Positions 11,266 through 20,329 of a stretch of DNA of 64,000 nucleotides are shown here, piece after piece (the stretch's first letter is position 1; the number at the start of each line of letters is the position of its first letter). Source of the stretch: Salticus scenicus (taxonomy: Eukaryota > Arthropoda > Arachnida > Araneae > Salticidae); NCBI GenBank assembly GCA_963930645.1, contig OZ005652.1, positions 266,764,006-266,828,005 of the forward strand, given 5' to 3'. The notes under the pieces are model-generated. The model was not told the origin of the DNA and made no database searches. It saw only the letters and a list, made by a program, of their open reading frames with translations. The position numbers and the translations under genes were made by a program.

Positions 11266-11334
11266 CAAAGTAAGCACGAGTGCTGCAGTCAAAGCGGCAA
11301 CGCAACTTTGACTGCAGCACTCGTGCTTACTTTG

Positions 11335-11386
11335 TTCGCCTGATGAAGGGTCGTGTGTTTTTTCGACCCGAAACAATTGTTGCGAG
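11335..11386 (+). ncRNA. Hammerhead ribozyme-like motif, plus arm
   Basis: Stem I pairs TTCGC (11335-11339) with GCGAG (11382-11386). The core CTGATGA is at 11340-11346. One A follows, then stem II GGGTCG/CGACCC (11348-11353 with 11364-11369) and GAAA at 11370-11373. Stem III is the self-complementary ACAATTGT (11373-11380), and T11381 lies at the predicted cleavage position before stem I. This is a type I layout with a loop-less stem III, as reported for Penelope-like elements, where two copies may pair to form active dimers. Confidence 0.75.
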
Positions 11387-11897
11387 TTTATTGCATTTTA
11401 TGGTGTTTATTCAGAGTTTGTAAGTAATAACTTTTGTAATATACCCATCATGAAAATTTATTCCCCTCGAAGGGGGACTTCCCCAGGAGGGAAGACGATG
11501 CTCCTTCATATACTTTTTGTTCCAGTTGACTCTCCCTATTAAAAATAATTCTTGTAATTTTCATAATAATTATAAAAAAATAATTATCTTTGTGCACATT
11601 TATACAAAATTTTGTCCTATAGCACCATATTAAAAATTTAGAAAAAGCGGAATGGCAACGCAACCTGTAAGACAATTTTTAGGTGAAGGTGAAATTACAT
11701 ACCAATTTGTATGAATTCTGTGCAGTAGTTCCTGAGATACAGTTGCCACAAAATTTTGTCAAACACACACAGACAGACATTTTCTAAAAACGGTCAAAAC
11801 GTGTTCTACAGTTCTCAAAACACGTAAATCCATCAAAAACCCGAGGTGGAAAATTTTTACGAATCCAATACTTTCTTCTATTGAATATAGAAGAAAT

Positions 11898-12900
11898 TAA
11901 AAATAAAAACTAAACTTGACAAGTAAAGTATTTATTGGCTTTACGTTTTAGTTTAGGTTTAGCTCATTTATGAAAAGTATTTGTAGGGCATAAAAACCCG
12001 CTATTTTCGGGTAAAAACCTTTATAATAACTTCAGCATAATCTTGTCTCCACTCAGTAGTGTACATTAATGTAAAGTTTGGTGCATTCAGTTTTAAAGTT
12101 AATAACTGTTATTCTATTTATCTATTTTTTCAGGTTAGTTAAAACACAAATTTCTTGCATTATATTTTGTTTAATAAAGAAATATCCAGATATTTCATAA
12201 TTCAGATTAAAAGGTCCATTTGTATATCTAAAATGTATGTACGCAGAATAATTCTACATCTAAGCTGAGTTACATTATAAGAAACGTACTCACATTTTGA
12301 CATAACTGTTTTAAATATCAAAATATATATTTATAAAAAAAGAAAACAAAAGAAAAGAAAAGAACTTTTCCATTATCTATGCATAACATGTTTATGGGTA
12401 GCTATAAAAATTCAATTTCATGCACGCATTTTTAGATAGCACATGTAAGTTACACATTATATTATAATAGTAAATTTTGTTTATGTTTGCGTTATTTAAA
12501 AGCATGGCAAATTTTGAAATTATATTTTATAAAATTATAAAAGTGGCAAAATATGAATCATTTATTATGTGCTACTATTATTGTACTCTTTTAGTTTAAT
12601 AAATGTAGAACTAGTTTCGAAGACGTTTGTGTATAATAAAGGGAATATATTGGCAGAAATAGAAAATATGCTGAAAATCTTGTTGTGATTTACTCATAAT
12701 ATTTGAAATTCTTTCACAGTTGTTATATGATGCATTTTTTTATAGTAGCTTTTTGACATAATGTACTATATTGTTTTGTAGAAATTTTGCGTGTTATATT
12801 AAACGTAACTCCTTTAATAATAACTGAATAGTGTATTATTTTTTATGAGTGACTGCAAATATTACTTTTTATGAATAATTAATAAGTTTATATAAATAAA
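11898..12900. other. AT-rich filler
   Basis: No gene, terminal repeat or tandem structure recognised apart from short A/T runs. Confidence 0.5.
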
Positions 12901-13190
12901 GGGCGGCGATTAGCTGGTCAGTAGAGCGCTGAGCTCGTAATTGACAGATTGCGGGTTACTCTATGCTGAACAGAGGTCCTCTTTTTGAATGGACAGTCCG
13001 TTTTTGTGAACCATTTTTCTAAGTTTTAAAAATTGTTACAGGAAAATTATTCATCATAATTATTAGCACTTTTGGTCATCATTTACAAAAAATATAAAAT
13101 TATATTCCTAATTAAGGAATCGTGATAAGGATTAACGCTTTTAATTTATAAATGTATTACTTAAATATGGTCACCATAAGCTACTCGGGC
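12901..13190 (+). repeat. tRNA-like SINE candidate
   Basis: The head reads GGGCGGCGATTAGCTGGTCA and GTAGAGCGCTGAGC, similar to a tRNA 5' half with a box A (TAGCTGGTCAGTAGAGC). About 35 bases on, GCGGGTTACTC is a weak box B. The body from 12985 is shared with 5664-5822. The tRNA-like part does not fold into a full cloverleaf by eye, so this is a derived or eroded element, not a tRNA gene. Confidence 0.5.
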
Positions 13191-13590
13191 TGGCTACAGA
13201 CCATTGTGTGCATTAATGGTGGCGGGTGCACGTAAAATCCATCGTGGCTGCAATACCCTCCATGTTCTTATCCAAAACCTCTAGGGTTCCTGAAACGGGG
13301 AACCATCTTCTCGTGTAGGATCGAAATTGTGATGGCATCACTCCAGAGCAGGCTTAGGAATGAGTCCCAGAACGTTGACAAATGCCTGTAGCGCAGTTAT
13401 CATTAATGTTAACATCGTGCATTACGATGTTAACATTAATGATATTACGATGTTTTAACATTACGATAAAATTACGATGTTAAACATCGTAATTGGAAAG
13501 AGAAGGACACCAACAAACGCAAAAGAAGTTGACGCCGACGAGAGCTGGGCGCCCAGCAGCAAAAATTCCAGCAGTACATGAGGCAAGTAA
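13191..13590. other. GC-richer unassigned block with palindromes
   Basis: Less AT-rich than its surroundings and without a recognisable reading frame. It contains two palindromes in the middle (13400-13442 and 13475-13497). It may be the rest of the SINE-like element or a separate old insertion. Confidence 0.4.
13400..13442. repeat. Perfect 19-bp inverted repeat with 5-base loop
   Basis: Arms TCATTAATGTTAACATCGT (13400-13418) and its exact complement (13424-13442) flank GCATT. The related phrase ATTACGATGTT recurs downstream and forms another near-palindrome at 13475-13497, so the motif has spread locally. Confidence 0.9.
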
Positions 13591-14319
13591 AAAAAAAATA
13601 ATAATAATAAGTTAAAAATGTTTCATATAGTCATATATATAATTTTAAAGTGTAATGCCATATGACTTTTAAATATTTTTGCAAAGCGTAAATTAACTTC
13701 GAATTATTATTTTCTGATTTAAATTTAAAGAATATCATACGGATTATCACTTCAAAAAATAAATTTATTATTATTTTCGTAAATTTTGAAGTTTCATATA
13801 ATGGTATGTAACAACATTAATTTTGCAATCTGTAAAGATTTCTTTATTTTATTTTAATTTATTTCTTTATTTACTTTTTTTTTTTTTTTCTTTGGGGGGG
13901 GGGGGGTATATTTTGATATGAAAAGATAATATAAACTTAAAAATGATATCAAGTATTTACTATGATTTTTGTTGTTTATTTTCAAAATGTTTGACGATTT
14001 TTTTTCCGAATCTGTAGTTTTATTTTGCCTGAAGTATTGTAATTCTTTGAATTTAATAATGAAACAGAAGGTAAAGTTCTGATAAATAATGCAGCAAAAA
14101 TCCCAGAAGGCTGTTGTAAAATGTATTGATTCCAAAAATTTTCTTTGAAATATCAAATCGAAAATAATATAATATATGTCATTCAGCTTCTTCATTAATA
14201 TATTTATTTTTTTTAATTCGAAACGACAGCATTTTCTTAATACGTGCATTCGTTTAGCAATTGTATTTTTATGAAGAAAGAGTACAAACAAATACTAGCT
14301 CAATTCTGTATTATAAAGA
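13591..14319. other. AT-rich filler
   Basis: Contains a poly-T run with an adjacent G run at about 13875-13907. The long minus open frame (13854-14291) is AT-driven and low-complexity, with no family resemblance. Confidence 0.5.
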
Positions 14320-14638
14320 CATAGCCTCCTAAACTCGATGCCTTCCGCGTGGTTCGAAAACTTGATAACAGTTCAAGCGGTGACAGCGACACCTGGTACA
14401 GATTGCGCAACTTTTTATTAAACTGTCACCAATAATTTTAAGAACTGATATATGATATATATAATCGACGTTTCTTCGAATATATTCGCCTTTATGTATA
14501 TCAAATCCCACTTTTAAAAATGTTTGATGGCTGTTGGATAAAAAAGTCACGCAATCTGTACCAGGTGGCGCTGTCTACCACTAGAACTATTGCCAAGTGT
14601 CCGAGACACGCGGAAGGCATCTAGTTTAGAAAGCTATG
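14320..14638. mobile_element. Foldback element, arms about 115 bp
   Basis: The left arm starts CATAGCCTCCTAAACTCGAT and includes ATGCCTTCCGCGTG and CACCTGGTACAGATTGCG. The right arm is its inverted counterpart ending in AAGCTATG at 14638, roughly 80 percent similar by eye. The centre is AT-rich. There is no coding capacity, so this is a long-TIR MITE or foldback. Confidence 0.8.
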
Positions 14639-14678
14639 ATAAGGATTGCGCATTCTATCTTCTAAAAAACTTTCCAAG

Positions 14679-14681
<3 letters not shown>

Positions 14682-14729
<48 letters not shown>
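14682..14729. repeat. (AT)n microsatellite at the 3' end of Naiad copy A
   Basis: Uninterrupted AT dinucleotides directly adjoin the last conserved base of the Naiad 3' region, as if the element had integrated into or ended in an AT repeat. Confidence 0.9.
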
Positions 14730-14734
<5 letters not shown>

Positions 14735-16190
14735 TAGATAACGTAATAAAATTTAATATTAAAATTTAACAATTAATAGAACTAAAACAATAACAGCACA
14801 CTAAAATATAGAACTGAATTTAACATAGAGGAAAGACTGACACAAAAAATTACGATATAGATTAAGAACCAATGAGTTACAATAATAAATTAAAATACAT
14901 ACGCCGACCTGAATGATAATGAAAAAGGACCATTAAACTAAGGACAAAGAAAACAAATAACTAATGCAGAATTAATTGGATATAAGTGCTTATAATTAGA
15001 AGTATACTTATCAAGGGGCGAGTACTTCATAAAGCTGTGAAAGCTGCATCGATTTCGTAAAACGATATTGCTAATCATAGCAATTTATATCATTTCACGC
15101 TCCGATCGAAGCAGCAGAACCATATAGAATGAGAAATAAGTGAAATATTAAATTAAAACAAAGATTAAATAAAATCCTCATGGAAACCAAAGAGAAAACA
15201 CAAAAGAATCATTGCAACCACCTGTCAAACAGTTAACACAAACGGGAGAAAAGGATGATGCCAAAACAGAAATTGAACTCAAAAATAAAAGCTCTAAAGA
15301 AATCGATTAATCGAATGGACTTCAGAACATTTTCATTAAAGATAAAATACACACAGTAAATATTAAATGATAATGTTAAATTATATTTTAAAGTTACTTA
15401 AATTTTAAACTAGTACAGTTAAATTAAATAGTACCTAAAACATTAATAATTATATCGTTTAAGTAAAGGACTAAAGAATGAATGCATATGATATCAGTGA
15501 ACAAGCGCCATCTTTCGGTAGCTATATAAACAATAATTCATTAAAATTATCTCAGGAGAAAAGCCAATGCAATAAGGAGTGTAATTAAGAAGTATTGACT
15601 GCAAGATTAAGAGAATTTTTAGCACCTATCAAATAATAAGAGTTATGAATATTGGAACATGTTAAAGTTAATCCTAAATTAATTAAGCTACGAATTGAAC
15701 TTATTATGAGTAACCCAAAATTAAATGAACTTGAAGTCAAAGTATTAAGAAGAATTAAAAACAAAGTATTAAGAAGAATTAAATGTTAAGTTGTAAGAAG
15801 ACTCAATCACAAGCAATAGTGCCAAAGAGCACACATATAAGGATAAGCATTTTTAGGCAGTCATCAATAATTAAAATTATAATTTTAAAGATGATTTTTT
15901 TTTTTTATGTTATTAAAATGGATTGATTGTTCAAACTTAACAAGGGAAGCCTCTAGTAGTCAGATGCACACAATTAAATTTAATGATAAAAGAGTTCAAA
16001 TTTCATAGTGTCAACCAGAAAAAATAAGAATGTAACTTGCAGTAATCCCTCCATCTATTTTTTTTTTAATAATTTTATTCAGCATCAAACCCTCCCAACA
16101 AACCATCCAAACAACACCACCCATCCTTCTTAATCAAACATCTGCCCACCCATCCACCATTTTTTTTTTGTGTGTGTTAGACAGAGACCC
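14729..16190 (-). other. 3' untranslated region of Naiad copy A
   Basis: Aligns along its whole length with 22955-24417 (copy B) with only scattered differences, and in part with 29938-31226 (copy C, plus strand, more diverged). It contains no long reading frame. The conserved length suggests a functional 3' end recognised by the element's own reverse transcriptase. Confidence 0.8.
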
Positions 16191-16846
16191 TTAATGATAA
16201 ACAATTGAATAAATGAATTTTTGGGGATAACCCATTTTTGTAGCAACATTAATTATGTGAGAGATATTTTTGTTTTTAAACCTATATGAACAAAGACTAT
16301 GTATACGAAAGAGGTGATTGAGAATGATATTTCTGTAAACAGAGATATGAAGACAAGAAGTAAAATGTGTAAATAAATTTACTTTGAAACTAAAATCTTG
16401 TCTTTTGTTATACAGATCAGTATAAATTTTACTACCATCAAGTTTAAGTTTTAAATCTAAGAAACGTATACAGTTATTGTTGAGAAGATTATGAGTTAAG
16501 GTAAGGTGAGAAGGATATTTAAATTTGAATAAATTAGGGGGAAAATTATTGACATAAAAAATTATAATGTCATCAATATATCGGTAAAAATAGACATTTT
16601 CGATACATAATCCCTGTTCATAATGGTAAAGGTATAAGTCAGCTAACATACTCGAGCTACATCCTCCTTGTGGAATACCGACCTTTTGAATATAGATCTT
16701 ATTACAGTGTAGAATGTAAATGTTATGAATAATAAAATTTAAAAGTGCCTTAAATGATGTTGCCGAAAAGCATTTTGGTAAAGAGATTTGACTTTTAAAT
16801 TTTTCAAAAAGGTTAAAGATGATATAATGAAGATCTGTTAAATTAA
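16191..16846 (-). pseudogene. Naiad copy A reverse transcriptase, C-terminal half
   Basis: Continuation of the palm domain after the pogo insertion. It encodes the motif B block KVGIPQGGCSSSMLADLY and the catalytic motif C YRYIDDIIIF (both Asp kept), followed by FLDLKLKL (motif D/E region), and ends in SIVYH before the stop at 16191. Copy B (24418-25436) carries the same region uninterrupted and nearly identical. The enzyme would copy element RNA into DNA primed at the target. Here the frame is separated from its own N-terminal half by 3.3 kb of foreign DNA. In canonical Penelope-like elements a GIY-YIG domain would follow; here there is a stop and a 3' region instead. Confidence 0.85.
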
Positions 16847-17705
16847 TAGGGGAGAGTTCCCCAAAACGGGATAGGCGGGCAAAACGGGATATTGAGCCTC
16901 GGATCTTGACTGGTGGTGCTACCTCGCGGGAGAAAGGCTAAACTGGTTCCCGACCGCCATGACAGCATTCTCAGTTGATCTCTCAACGTTAGCCACGTGT
17001 TTCGCACAGAAATATTTTTTCACAGTTTTAAAGTGAGATTTTTACTTACTTTGTACTTTTTTCGACTGCAGAACAACTATCCTTGTGCTTCTCCGTCCTT
17101 CGGAACAATTCCGGTAAGTACTGTGTTTTGTTCATAGCTCTTTTAACAACAATTTCATGTATTTAAATATTGATAGTGAGTGACGGTTCAGGGGTCAGCC
17201 ATTTATTTTGTCAAAAGCATCACGGTCGGGCAAAACGGGACACTTTTGGGGTGCCCAAAACGGGATACAATTTTGATGTGTCCCGTTTTACCCGACCATT
17301 TCCATTAATGTTTTGGCAATGTGTTTAAGTTATTTTAATTGAAATAAGTAATGAATTAAAATATGTATAATCAATTACAACAATTTATTTTAATTTTAAA
17401 TAATTATATTTTCGAAATAAAATAATTTACGTTACTTTTGGGGTACAAATAATTGGCCTGAGTTATGTACAAAATTTAGTTATAGGTTAAAACTGTAAGT
17501 CAGAAAAATGTTTTGACCAAAAATTTAAGTTTTAAATTCAAAACAGTTGAGGTTTTTTTAAAATCTTTTTTAGGGGGGCGGCTTATACAAAGATAAACCA
17601 GAAAACCACACGTTGTGCACACTATAATATTATAAAAACATGCTAATCACAATTAATCTTTGACCATATTTTCTTTGGCAATTTTTAAAAAGCTAATAAT
17701 TTATT

Positions 17706-18074
17706 TTGGTTTCAGAATACAAGATGCCTCGCAATTATCAGCGAACTTCATCTAGAAATAGCTGGGACGAGCAGAGCATGGCAGAGGCTGTTCGAGAAGT
17801 TTTAGAAAGGAGGATGGGTTTTCTGAAAGCTGCCCATTCATTCAATGTCCCCAAATCTACACTGGAGAGAAAAGTGAAAAAAGCTCGCTTAAATGCTTTG
17901 ACAACAGAAGTGGCTGCTGTAAAAAAGCTGGGCAGGTTTGAAAACGTATTTACTGCAGATCAGGAAAAAAAGCTAGCTCAACATGTACTGATATTAGAAG
18001 AAAGGCTCTTTGGAATTACCCTAACCTACTTGAGAATCCTAGCTTTTGAGTTAGCTGAAATTAACAATATTTAG
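17706..18074 (+). pseudogene. Pogo family 1 transposase, N-terminal DNA-binding part
   Basis: 122 codons; the likely true start is the internal Met of MPRNYQRTSSRNSW at residue 7. Residues about 18-60 form a Pipsqueak-type helix-turn-helix (MGFLKAAHSFNVPKSTLERK), the domain pogo-like transposases use to bind their terminal repeats. Residues 80-120 begin the second DNA-binding region. The frame stops at a TAG (18072-18074). The same frame then reads HCFNTVKK up to a run of eight A (18093-18100), where a one-base shift is needed to continue into the catalytic frame. A family comparison predicts one continuous protein, so the TAG and the extra A look like inactivating changes. Separate translation of the parts is the less likely alternative. 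Confidence 0.9.
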
Positions 18075-18099
18075 CACTGTTTTAACACCGTTAAAAAAA

Positions 18100-19812
18100 A
18101 TGGCGGGTAAGCACTGGTTGTACAATTTTCTTGGAAGAAATAAAACCCTTAGTCTGAGAAACCCTGAAGCTACATCGATGGCTAGAGCAAAAGGTTTCAA
18201 TCGCGTTGCCGGGAAAAAGTTTTATGACCTATTGGCCTCTCTCTATGAAAAGTATAAGTTTGCTCCCAATGACATTTACAATGTTGATGAGACTGGGATT
18301 CTCACAGTTCCTAACAAACCTTCTAAAGTTCTTGCATTGCGAGGTAAAAAGCAAGTGGAAAGTTTGACATCAGGTGAGCGAGGAGTCTTGGTCACAGTAG
18401 AAACCAGTGTAAGTGCTGCAGGGAAATATCTTCCTCCCATGTTTGTCTTCCCCAGGCAAAGGGAAAACCCAAGGCTAATGGATGATACTCCACCAGGCTC
18501 TTTCGCAGCATACGAGTACAACAAGACAGGCTGGATAAATAAAGAATCATTCATTGTGTGGTTCAAGAAATTCGTTCAGATAGCAAATCCTTCCCATAAA
18601 AGACCTGTTCTACTGTTGCTTGATGGTCACTGCAGCCACACTAAAAGTATCGAACTAATAAATCTGGCAAGAGAAAAAAATGTTATCATGCTGACTTTCC
18701 CTCCCCACACTACTCATCGGCTTCAGCCATTAGATGTTACAGTTATGTCTCCATTGAGCACCTTGTACGAGCAAGAAGTTCGCAAGTGGATGTTCAACCA
18801 TCCTGGCAGAGGGATTATTATCTACGAAGTAGGAAAGATGTTCAATGCTTCATTTCAACGAGCAGCTGTTGTCCAAACTGCTGTGAATGGATTCAGGAAA
18901 ACAGGCATTTTTCCATATAACCCAGATGTCTTTCCTGAATATATCTTCGCTCCTTCTCTTCCAACAGATCACCCGTTGCCGGATGCTCAGAACAGGACGT
19001 CCCAACAACCATTAAATCTGCAACAAAACGAGGCCAGATCCGAAGGTTCTTCAAGTTCAGTCATAGCATCTAAGAGTTTGCAGTCATCACAACCACTAGA
19101 GGCAGTATTGAATGAATCACCTAGTGATGGGGGCACCGATAACACTAGCACAAACGCAGGACTTATCCAACCGTCCACTTCAACAGGAAACAAAGGACTT
19201 GGGCTATACTATCGTCCTTCACTGCCATTTTCTATATCACCCAAAGAAATTCTACCTCCACCACGAGTGATTGGACCAAGACCTCAAAATAAACACGATA
19301 GGAGAAGAGGGAAAACAGCAATTATAACAGGAAGCCCATATAAACTTGAGTTGGAAGAAGAAGAGCGTGAAAAAAAAGAACGAGAAAGAACTCAAAAGCT
19401 GAAAAAAAGGGCTGCCAAAACAAATCTTTTGAATGTTCCGAAGAGAAAACAAACGAGGCGTAAAAGAAAACGAAGTGGAGATGCAAAACAGGCAGATAAA
19501 GTTAAAATATGTTACTCTAAACCTGAAAAAAAACTACAATCATCATTTGCAAAAATCGAAGAAAATGGACTTAACATAAGAAAACCTAAAAAAAATCATC
19601 AGTTAGCCAAGGTTGGACGTCGTCGTCTTCAGAAGATGAAGCTGAAAAAGATGAAGCATGTATTTTCTGCAACGCTCTGTATCTTGAATCGAAATCTGGA
19701 GAAGGCTGGATACAATGCTCGAGCTGCCAGGGATGGGTCCACGAAGCCTGTTCCAGAGCAGAAGAAGACGACGACACATTTTTATGCGATTTCTGTGTTA
19801 TGTAATTTTTAA
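18100..19812 (+). pseudogene. Pogo family 1 transposase, catalytic (DDE) part
   Basis: The frame opens at MAGKHWLYNFLGRN and continues the N-terminal part in another phase. Residues 1-45 complete the CENP-B-like DNA-binding segment (MARAKGFN). The catalytic triad is visible: Asp63 in NVDETG, Asp175 in LLLLDGHCSH and Asp212 in HRLQPLDVTV. The last two are 36 residues apart, so the DDxD form of pogo/Tigger-type enzymes is intact. Residues 225-275 include the conserved GFRKTGIFPYNPD block. From about residue 330 the tail is low-complexity and strongly basic (RRKRKRSG), probably nuclear-localising. The last 70 residues of this frame are out of phase: the true end is in the next frame (PHD-type finger, 19590-19805). 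It would excise the element and reinsert it at TA. Confidence 0.9.
19590..19805 (+). pseudogene. PHD-type zinc finger, C-terminus of the transposase in a shifted frame
   Basis: In the frame offset by one from the catalytic part, the sequence reads an acidic serine-rich linker (SSSSEDEAEKDE) followed by CIFC, then WIQCSSCQGWVHEAC, then FLCDFC and a TAA at 19803-19805. The cysteines and histidine are spaced as in a PHD-type C4HC3 finger (C-x2-C, C-x2-C, x4-H-x2-C, C-x2-C). PHD fingers bind histone tails; a C-terminal one is known in arthropod pogo/jerky-like transposases. The frame joins the catalytic one at eight A (19588-19595). Loss of one A is the simplest reading, but A-AAA-AAT is also a formal -1 slippery heptamer in the right phase. 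Confidence 0.85.
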
Positions 19813-20142
19813 AATTTACAATTAAAAAGTTTCTTCCTATAAAAACGTAGCCTATTTTTGTTCTAAAAACTAAATCAAAAGTAAAATCAGCAATAACCTA
19901 ATAACATAAAAATCCCTATCCCTTTTTACCCACCCTTGGTAGGGTAAAACGGGATCGTGTAAGACTTTGTGAAACCAGTATTTTTCACATAAATATCATT
20001 GAACAAATGTGACAAAGGTATTTTAAGTAGTTGAAAAGGTGTATACTTCTAAATGACGTCTAGCTTTGGAAAGTACCTTGTACACAATAAGAAATAAAGC
20101 GAAGAATAGATAAGCTATCCCGTTTTGGGGTAATTTTCCCTA

Positions 20143-20329
20143 TTATTAAACAGGTCAGCAAAATCATAAGTCATGATATCAGTCACATTGTTCATAGATA
20201 AGACATTAGCTTTAAGTTGATAACTATTTTTAAGGCAAGAGAAATTTTTTGATTTACTAATTAAGTCATAGATTTGTTTGAGAATATCAAGGAGCATTTT
20301 GTTAGCGTTATTGTTGTAAGTATTTCACC
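20143..20329 (-). pseudogene. Naiad copy A reverse transcriptase, motif A segment
   Basis: Encodes ILKQIYDLISKSKNF and the motif A block MTYDFADLFNN (first catalytic Asp) directly before the pogo insertion, whose TA target lies two codons later in the asparagine run. Relative to copy B, a codon TGT has become TGA near 20326, and one T is missing in a run near 20420. Both break the frame between this segment and the upstream part. Confidence 0.85.

Larger units (their letters stand above)
11119..11442. mobile_element. Palindromic Penelope-like insertion with 12-bp target duplication
   Basis: The insert 11131-11430 is flanked on both sides by CTTTTGTAATAT (11119-11130 and 11431-11442). Other family B copies (for example near 33430) run through this point without the insert, which confirms the boundary. 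After 39 unpaired bases the insert is an inverted repeat with 125-bp arms (11170-11294 and 11306-11430) and an 11-base loop. Each arm carries a hammerhead-like motif. No protein is encoded. A short retroelement with variable target duplication and an inverted terminal fragment fits the Penelope-like group. Confidence 0.75.
10817..11897 (-). mobile_element. Helentron-like non-autonomous element, family B copy 1
   Basis: Read on the minus strand it starts near 11897 with a TTTCTTCTATATTC-type 5' repeat, has a GTCTGTCTGTGTGTG microsatellite near 11765, a core, then a subterminal ATGTAGAAGGAAGT repeat followed by the hairpin TGTGGTGGCCAC and the end CATACTAG/T (10817-10822). The asymmetry (5' repeat terminal, 3' repeat subterminal and followed by a hairpin) is that described for Helentron-associated elements such as Drosophila DINE-1. 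No protein is encoded. A 300-bp palindromic insertion (11131-11430) interrupts it, and an AT microsatellite lies at 10993-11037. Confidence 0.7.
16849..20140 (+). mobile_element. Pogo-like DNA transposon, family 1 (3292 bp, near complete)
   Basis: Inverted repeats of 26 bp: the left begins GGGGAGAGTTCCCCAAAACG and the right, read inwards, begins GGGAAAATTACCCCAAAACG (22 of 26 match). TA duplication at 16847-16848 and 20141-20142. Naiad copy B has the uninterrupted sequence with one TA (25074-25075), which proves the boundaries. The motif AAAACGGGA recurs near both ends (16863, 16881, 17231, 17257, inverted at 17281, 19946, inverted at 20117), a likely transposase-binding array. It encodes a psq-HTH/DDE transposase followed by a PHD-type finger, interrupted by one stop and two frameshifts. 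Confidence 0.95.

Noticed and set aside
12901..12975. Functional tRNA gene
   Set aside because: Box A-like head only; no cloverleaf and a poor box B, so a SINE-type remnant is the better reading.
13854..14291. 145-codon minus-strand frame
   Set aside because: Composition follows the AT-rich, homopolymer-bearing DNA; no domain, no start context and no family resemblance.
18276..18566. Minus-strand frames inside the pogo transposase gene (also 18987-19193, 19252-19452, 19586-19777)
   Set aside because: Mirror frames of a clearly recognised plus-strand transposase.
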